Positions 60,085 through 64,000 of a stretch of 64,000 nt of DNA are shown in pieces; position 1 is the stretch's first letter; each line of letters starts with the position of its first letter. This DNA comes from Ascaris suum. Its lineage: Eukaryota > Nematoda > Chromadorea > Rhabditida > Ascarididae. Location of the stretch: NCBI GenBank assembly GCA_013433145.1, contig CM024191.1, forward strand, positions 4,356,501 through 4,420,500, given 5' to 3'. The translations under genes and the position numbers were made by a program. Under the pieces are notes generated by a model. The model saw nothing but the letters and a program-made list of their open reading frames with translations, searched no databases and was not told where the DNA came from.

Positions 60085-63000
60085 TTAGCGCTTCGACGGC
60101 CGAATGAACGAGAAGAGTACAGTGAATGCTGCAACAATAATCACAGCAACACCCATCAACATCAAAATACTCAACGGAGATATACAGATACCGTCCTGGA
60201 TAGCTGACAAGATCACCGCTCGCTCATATTGTTCTTGAGGTCTATGACGCAAATCAAGCGGTAGTGCTTGTGTCTAAAATTGGACTGCATTTTATGAGTT
60301 GACGGCGAATTTAGTTGCTCAATCGTTCCTAGTGTCACTATTGCTACAACGAGACTATTTCCTCCTTTAAATTCATTTTGGTCTGTAGTTGCTCAGTCTC
60401 AGTTTCATGGCAGTCACTCATTACGTAGCATACTCTAATGAAATACTTCGCAGTATTGAATGAATCCTTTGCATCGATACATTTGATTGCTTCTAAAATA
60501 CTTCACTTCGAAATATCTCCCAACAGACATCCCATAAACTGCCCCAATAAAAAAATAACTCAAAGTTTTCAACTAATCCGTGTATATGAGTTAATATTAC
60601 AGTCTAGACTTTTCGAAGAATGGCCCAATAGCTCTCTTCCCTCCCGCATTTTTGGTCACCACCTCCTTTCTCCCTTTCATCCGAAACCTCACAGAATCGG
60701 AAGATATATTTAAGCTCCTACAGTTAGCTAAAAGTAATAAAATTAGAGTGATTGATGTAATGACAAACTGAATTGTTTCAGATCTGAAGGAATGCATCGT
60801 AATTGGTGCAATTAGAGCTGAAACCTAGTCGCTGTCATAACTGAAATATTACTTTATGGAATAAAATGTGGGCGTAAATATGAACTTTATGGAACAACCT
60901 CAAAGATGCCCTGCGACGTCGATACGAAAAGTAGAGGCGTCGTCACCTTTTTAGTTGGGTGAGGAAAAGTAATCAGGAAGGTGCTTCAGGCGAGCGAACG
61001 GGCTTTTCTCTAACTTCGAGCCTCAGCAGACTTTTGACTATTGATTAAGCGGACCCTGCTAGCAAGTACGTTTTCAATATCGATGGCATCATTGACGCAG
61101 TCGTTCCGAGAAGCAGCTGGAAAGTTGCAATGCATCCCCATCTACGCCAAATATGTGAAACAAACTTATCTTGTCCATACCGAAGGGCAAAGATAACTTC
61201 GTAATTGTGAAGGTGGACCTAAATTTAAGCCCAAAATTTGATATTTCCCGCAAAGTAACTACGACACAACGAAACCACTATGTATAGTAGGCTCACGTAA
61301 ATTGGAAGCTTCACTGAGCGCATTTCCAAAACGTAAAGGGTAAAAATAAGAGTTGATCATAGATTTAAAATCACTACCACTCTTTGTTAAGCAGGTGCAC
61401 TCTCTGGAGAGTTCAATTTTCCCAGCTCTAGAAGTGCCGTTATAAGTGAGCGACTAATCGGCATAATGATTCAAGTGCTCATGCTCGAAGGTGAATGACT
61501 ATTCTTGCTAGAAGGCTCTAAGTACCTTACGATCGCGGTGATGTGCCAGCTGCATTCGTTGCTGCCTTATAAATGTGTCACGGAATCATAATGAATTTGT
61601 TATCTTCAATTTCTAAACTACCGGTGCAAATTCTCACCTGGTCAGAGATGTCCAAAGTACTAAAGTCGATGCGAACGTCAATGGTATCGTCGTTATCAGC
61701 GGCACGCTTCCTCAAAAGTCGGAGTTGAGGTGTAGGTTTTGCAGCGGTATCTGATCCTTCATTTCCTGATTTGATGGCTCCAAATCGCAATGGTTCGTTG
61801 CACTTTGGCCGCTCACATTCACTATTTGGTTCTTTGATAGTGATTCTAATCTGGCATTGATAGAACAGTTGCGATCTGTCGGCGTACTTGTAGACATGTG
61901 CTTCTTGCCCAGCCATCAGGTCGGCTGGGTACTCGAGGTTGTTCAGAAGGTATTTGTCCAAAGCACATCCTTCCTCGTTGATAATCTGCACCGTGTCACC
62001 GTTTCCATCGTCAACAAAGCATGAATGGACGACTGCGCAGAAAGTGTCAACGGTTTCTGAATCGCACGTCCACTTATGATACACCTGCTGACCAATAGTA
62101 GCGAAATGAACAGGTTCGCCAGTTGGTCCCCCATCCAGAATCTGAAAAACCACTGTGAGTTTTCGATTCTTGAGTATGTTTGCTGCAGACATAGATCACG
62201 CAGTTGTAGTTGTCGTTGAAATTTAGCACAAGTCTGTGAAATTTGTTTATTTTCTCCTTCGATAAATGTTTTCTTTTGTTAATATTCCCGATATTTCTTT
62301 CAAGCATCCTGCAGTGTCTAGGGCATGCAGAATTTCGACCATCTCAAGGAACGTATCTATAATTTCCTAATCTTGCTTCTGCTATGTTGAAACTTTTGTC
62401 TTTATGCCATCAAAAAACGCAAGTGAAATTGCTAGATCCGTTAAAGACAGCGATTTGTTCCCTAAACTTTTATGCTTTTTGGAATCCGTTCGCAGATTTC
62501 GCTGTATGTACCGAGCTACTCCTTGTCAGTATGGCTGCCCCTGAGGGCTATTCAACCTTTCAAGGGTTACCTTTCGTTTGTGCAATGAACACTTTTATCG
62601 TGACCACTTTTTTCCACTTAATCTTATATAGTTCTCCTAACAACATCTGTTTCATAACCTTTATGACTATTGTTGTGGATATTCGTCGGAAGGCGCAACG
62701 TCTTTTTACCAATGCACTAAGCTATCATTGCGCTGCCGCAGGTAAACGATCTATGACTAATTAATTAAAGGAACCTATAGCAACAATTCCATCGGATTTG
62801 CATTCTCTGAGAAAAGCGAAGTGGCCAAATGCCTGAGGTCTTCATTTTGAAACGGTGCAACTGCAGAAGTCTAAAGAAAGGAGAAGAACAAGCGAGTTCA
62901 TTTAATAACAATGAAGGAGACTAGAACAACGATCAATCAAAAGTTTTTGCATTCAGTAGTCATAAATTTTCGGCAGTGAAATGCACACGAATGTTCCACT

Positions 63001-63597
63001 ATAACGTTTTATGGAAATACTTTTTCGACACATGCATTCCTCGTCATCTCATGCCTCCTCCGTCCCCGCATTACCCTCTTCCCACTTCCGTCACTTCAGA
63101 TATCACGTAGGAGCTAAAAAAAGCATCACCTCATATTTGCAAACCGGCATAGGCACTACTTGCGTCTGGAATCCAGTCGTGATTTCCGAAACGTCTATCT
63201 GCGTGCTGACTGTCTTATCAGCCTCCATGTAGAAGCACTGGACGCGATATGCTCTGTCGACTTTCGTAAGGAAGAGTGGGTGGAACGATATCACCACCGT
63301 TGTTGTGACGAACACACCTCGAGGATTAAGCGACCTTGTCCGAGCTACGTTGCACGAATCGAAGGGCAACTTAATCCCAGCCACCTGCCTTCCTCCTTCA
63401 TCGTTGCGGCATCCTTCTTGTTCGTATAGGCCCTTGACGTAAACGTGGCCCTCGAATGGGTTTCGAGTATTGAAGTTTACAGTAATCGAAGTGGGGCCAC
63501 ATTCAATTTCAGGTTCACCCTCAACTCCATTATCCACAGGTATGGCTACCACCAATGTGCCAATTAGTGCCACACACAATACGACCAGTTGGAACAT
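60085..63597 (-). CDS. cut-1-like: Cuticlin G, CUT-1-like ZP-domain protein
   Basis: Exons 63597-63130, 62141-61638 and 60273-60085 (468, 504 and 189 nt) give 386 residues. The signal peptide is MFQLVVLCVALIGTLVVA and the mature end IPVDNGVEGEPEIECGP. ZP halves and cysteines are intact. Exon 2 is 12 bases longer than in B, C, D and F because of a longer linker (GNEGSDTAAKPTPQL) before RLLRKRAAD. Exon 3 (TQALPLDLRHRPQEQYERA) has CISPLS in place of CMSPMG and ends FIRPSKR. Both introns are long (about 1.0 and 1.4 kb), unlike the 0.1-0.9 kb seen in the others. The linker seems, from memory, closest to that of single-copy CUT-1, so G may retain the ancestral form, but this is a weak inference. 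Confidence 0.93.
60274..61637 (-). other. Intron 2 of cuticlin G
   Basis: A 1.36-kb intron with ordinary AT-rich sequence. Open frames at 60438-60797 on both strands have no motif. Confidence 0.6.
62142..63129 (-). other. Intron 1 of cuticlin G
   Basis: A 0.99-kb intron. The plus-strand open frame at 62384-62764 carries no recognised motif. Confidence 0.6.
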
Positions 63598-63636
63598 ACT
63601 AAAAGAAGTGATGATTGTGCCAAAATTTATGGATAC

Positions 63637-63686
63637 TTTTATAGTTGTTGCGTTCGACACACAAGGACACTTTGAAAAGAAGGTCA
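63637..63686 (-). promoter_or_regulatory. cut-1-like: Cuticlin G promoter: TATA box and AGGTCA site
   Basis: Minus-strand CTATAAAA (63644-63637) lies 40 bases before the ATG. Plus-strand GAAAAGAAGGTCA (63674-63686) lies 29 bases beyond, a full AGGTCA half-site with an A-rich 5' flank. Confidence 0.6.
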
Positions 63687-64000
63687 TCCTTGGAGTTGAT
63701 CCGCCTCTTTCCACTCCTCGTGCCAATCAGGTGACATTTTTTCCAGCGTTTATTGAGTGAACAACGCCAGCGAGAAGTGGTCATCGCCGTTGCGGTTTCA
63801 AAGTCATTTTTGAAATCCACGTTTTTAAGATGAGATCAACGAGATAAACAGATAAAACGGCGCAATTAATCACTGGCTTCCGCACCGTGAGATGCACTTG
63901 CTCAGTTTTGCGTGTATGTTTTTGTGTGCACCGAAATGTTTCTCCCTTTTTTGTCGAGTGACCACTCGTTGAGCCATTCACCTCCGTTCACATGCATCCT
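63687..64000. other. Sequence upstream of cuticlin G to the window edge
   Basis: No gene was recognised in the last 300 bases. Confidence 0.4.

Noticed and set aside
1..64000. CRISPR arrays, rRNA, phage or bacterial operons
   Set aside because: None seen; the gene structure is that of an intron-containing animal genome.

Overview
This window is nuclear DNA from a nematode, most likely a strongylid or other clade V worm. That is an inference from the intron-rich gene structures, the moderately AT-rich base composition, and above all seven copies of a CUT-1-type cuticlin gene, a family of nematode cuticle proteins. Nothing looks bacterial, viral or organellar.

Left part (1-18.8 kb). The first 2.9 kb hold the last exons of a plus-strand gene for the mitochondrial translation GTPase GUF1 (the EF4/LepA family). 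From 9.3 to 12.6 kb a complete five-exon plus-strand gene, with its own TATA box, encodes a 208-residue secreted protein with four canonical EF-hands. The rest up to 18.8 kb shows little beyond weak open frames.

Main part (18.8-63.7 kb). Seven CUT-1-like cuticlin genes lie here. Named A-G from left to right, they span 18794-20726, 29065-30956, 34371-36530, 39883-41603, 46610-48973, 54518-56649 and 60085-63597. Six are on the minus strand and F is inverted. All share one plan of three exons with two phase-0 introns. Exon 1 gives a signal peptide plus the N-terminal half of the ZP domain, exon 2 the C-terminal half plus a basic cleavage-like site, and exon 3 a membrane segment with a short tail. 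Six are intact. E has a one-base frameshift in exon 1. The copies are patchworks: A and B share a near-identical exon 1, C and F share a near-identical 1.05-kb inverted block that includes an intron, and D has a chimeric exon 2. This pattern points to continuing gene conversion.

Each cuticlin gene has a TATA box 32-50 bases before the ATG and a GGTCA-type nuclear-receptor half-site a little further upstream (reversed and more distant in A). This suggests coordinated, probably moult-linked, expression. The gene products would be made together as membrane-anchored precursors, cleaved, and assembled into the cuticle.

Between the cuticlin genes are decayed mobile DNA (a non-LTR retrotransposon remnant at 22.1-22.9 kb and an inverted pair of a roughly 260-bp repeat at 26.2 and 51.6-51.9 kb), a long degenerate GAAT-type tract, simple repeats, a perfect 21-bp hairpin that looks like a template-switch scar, and a few tentative exons of unrecognised genes. 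Exon boundaries were set by eye from splice signals, reading phase and comparison among paralogs. No search or transcript data were available.
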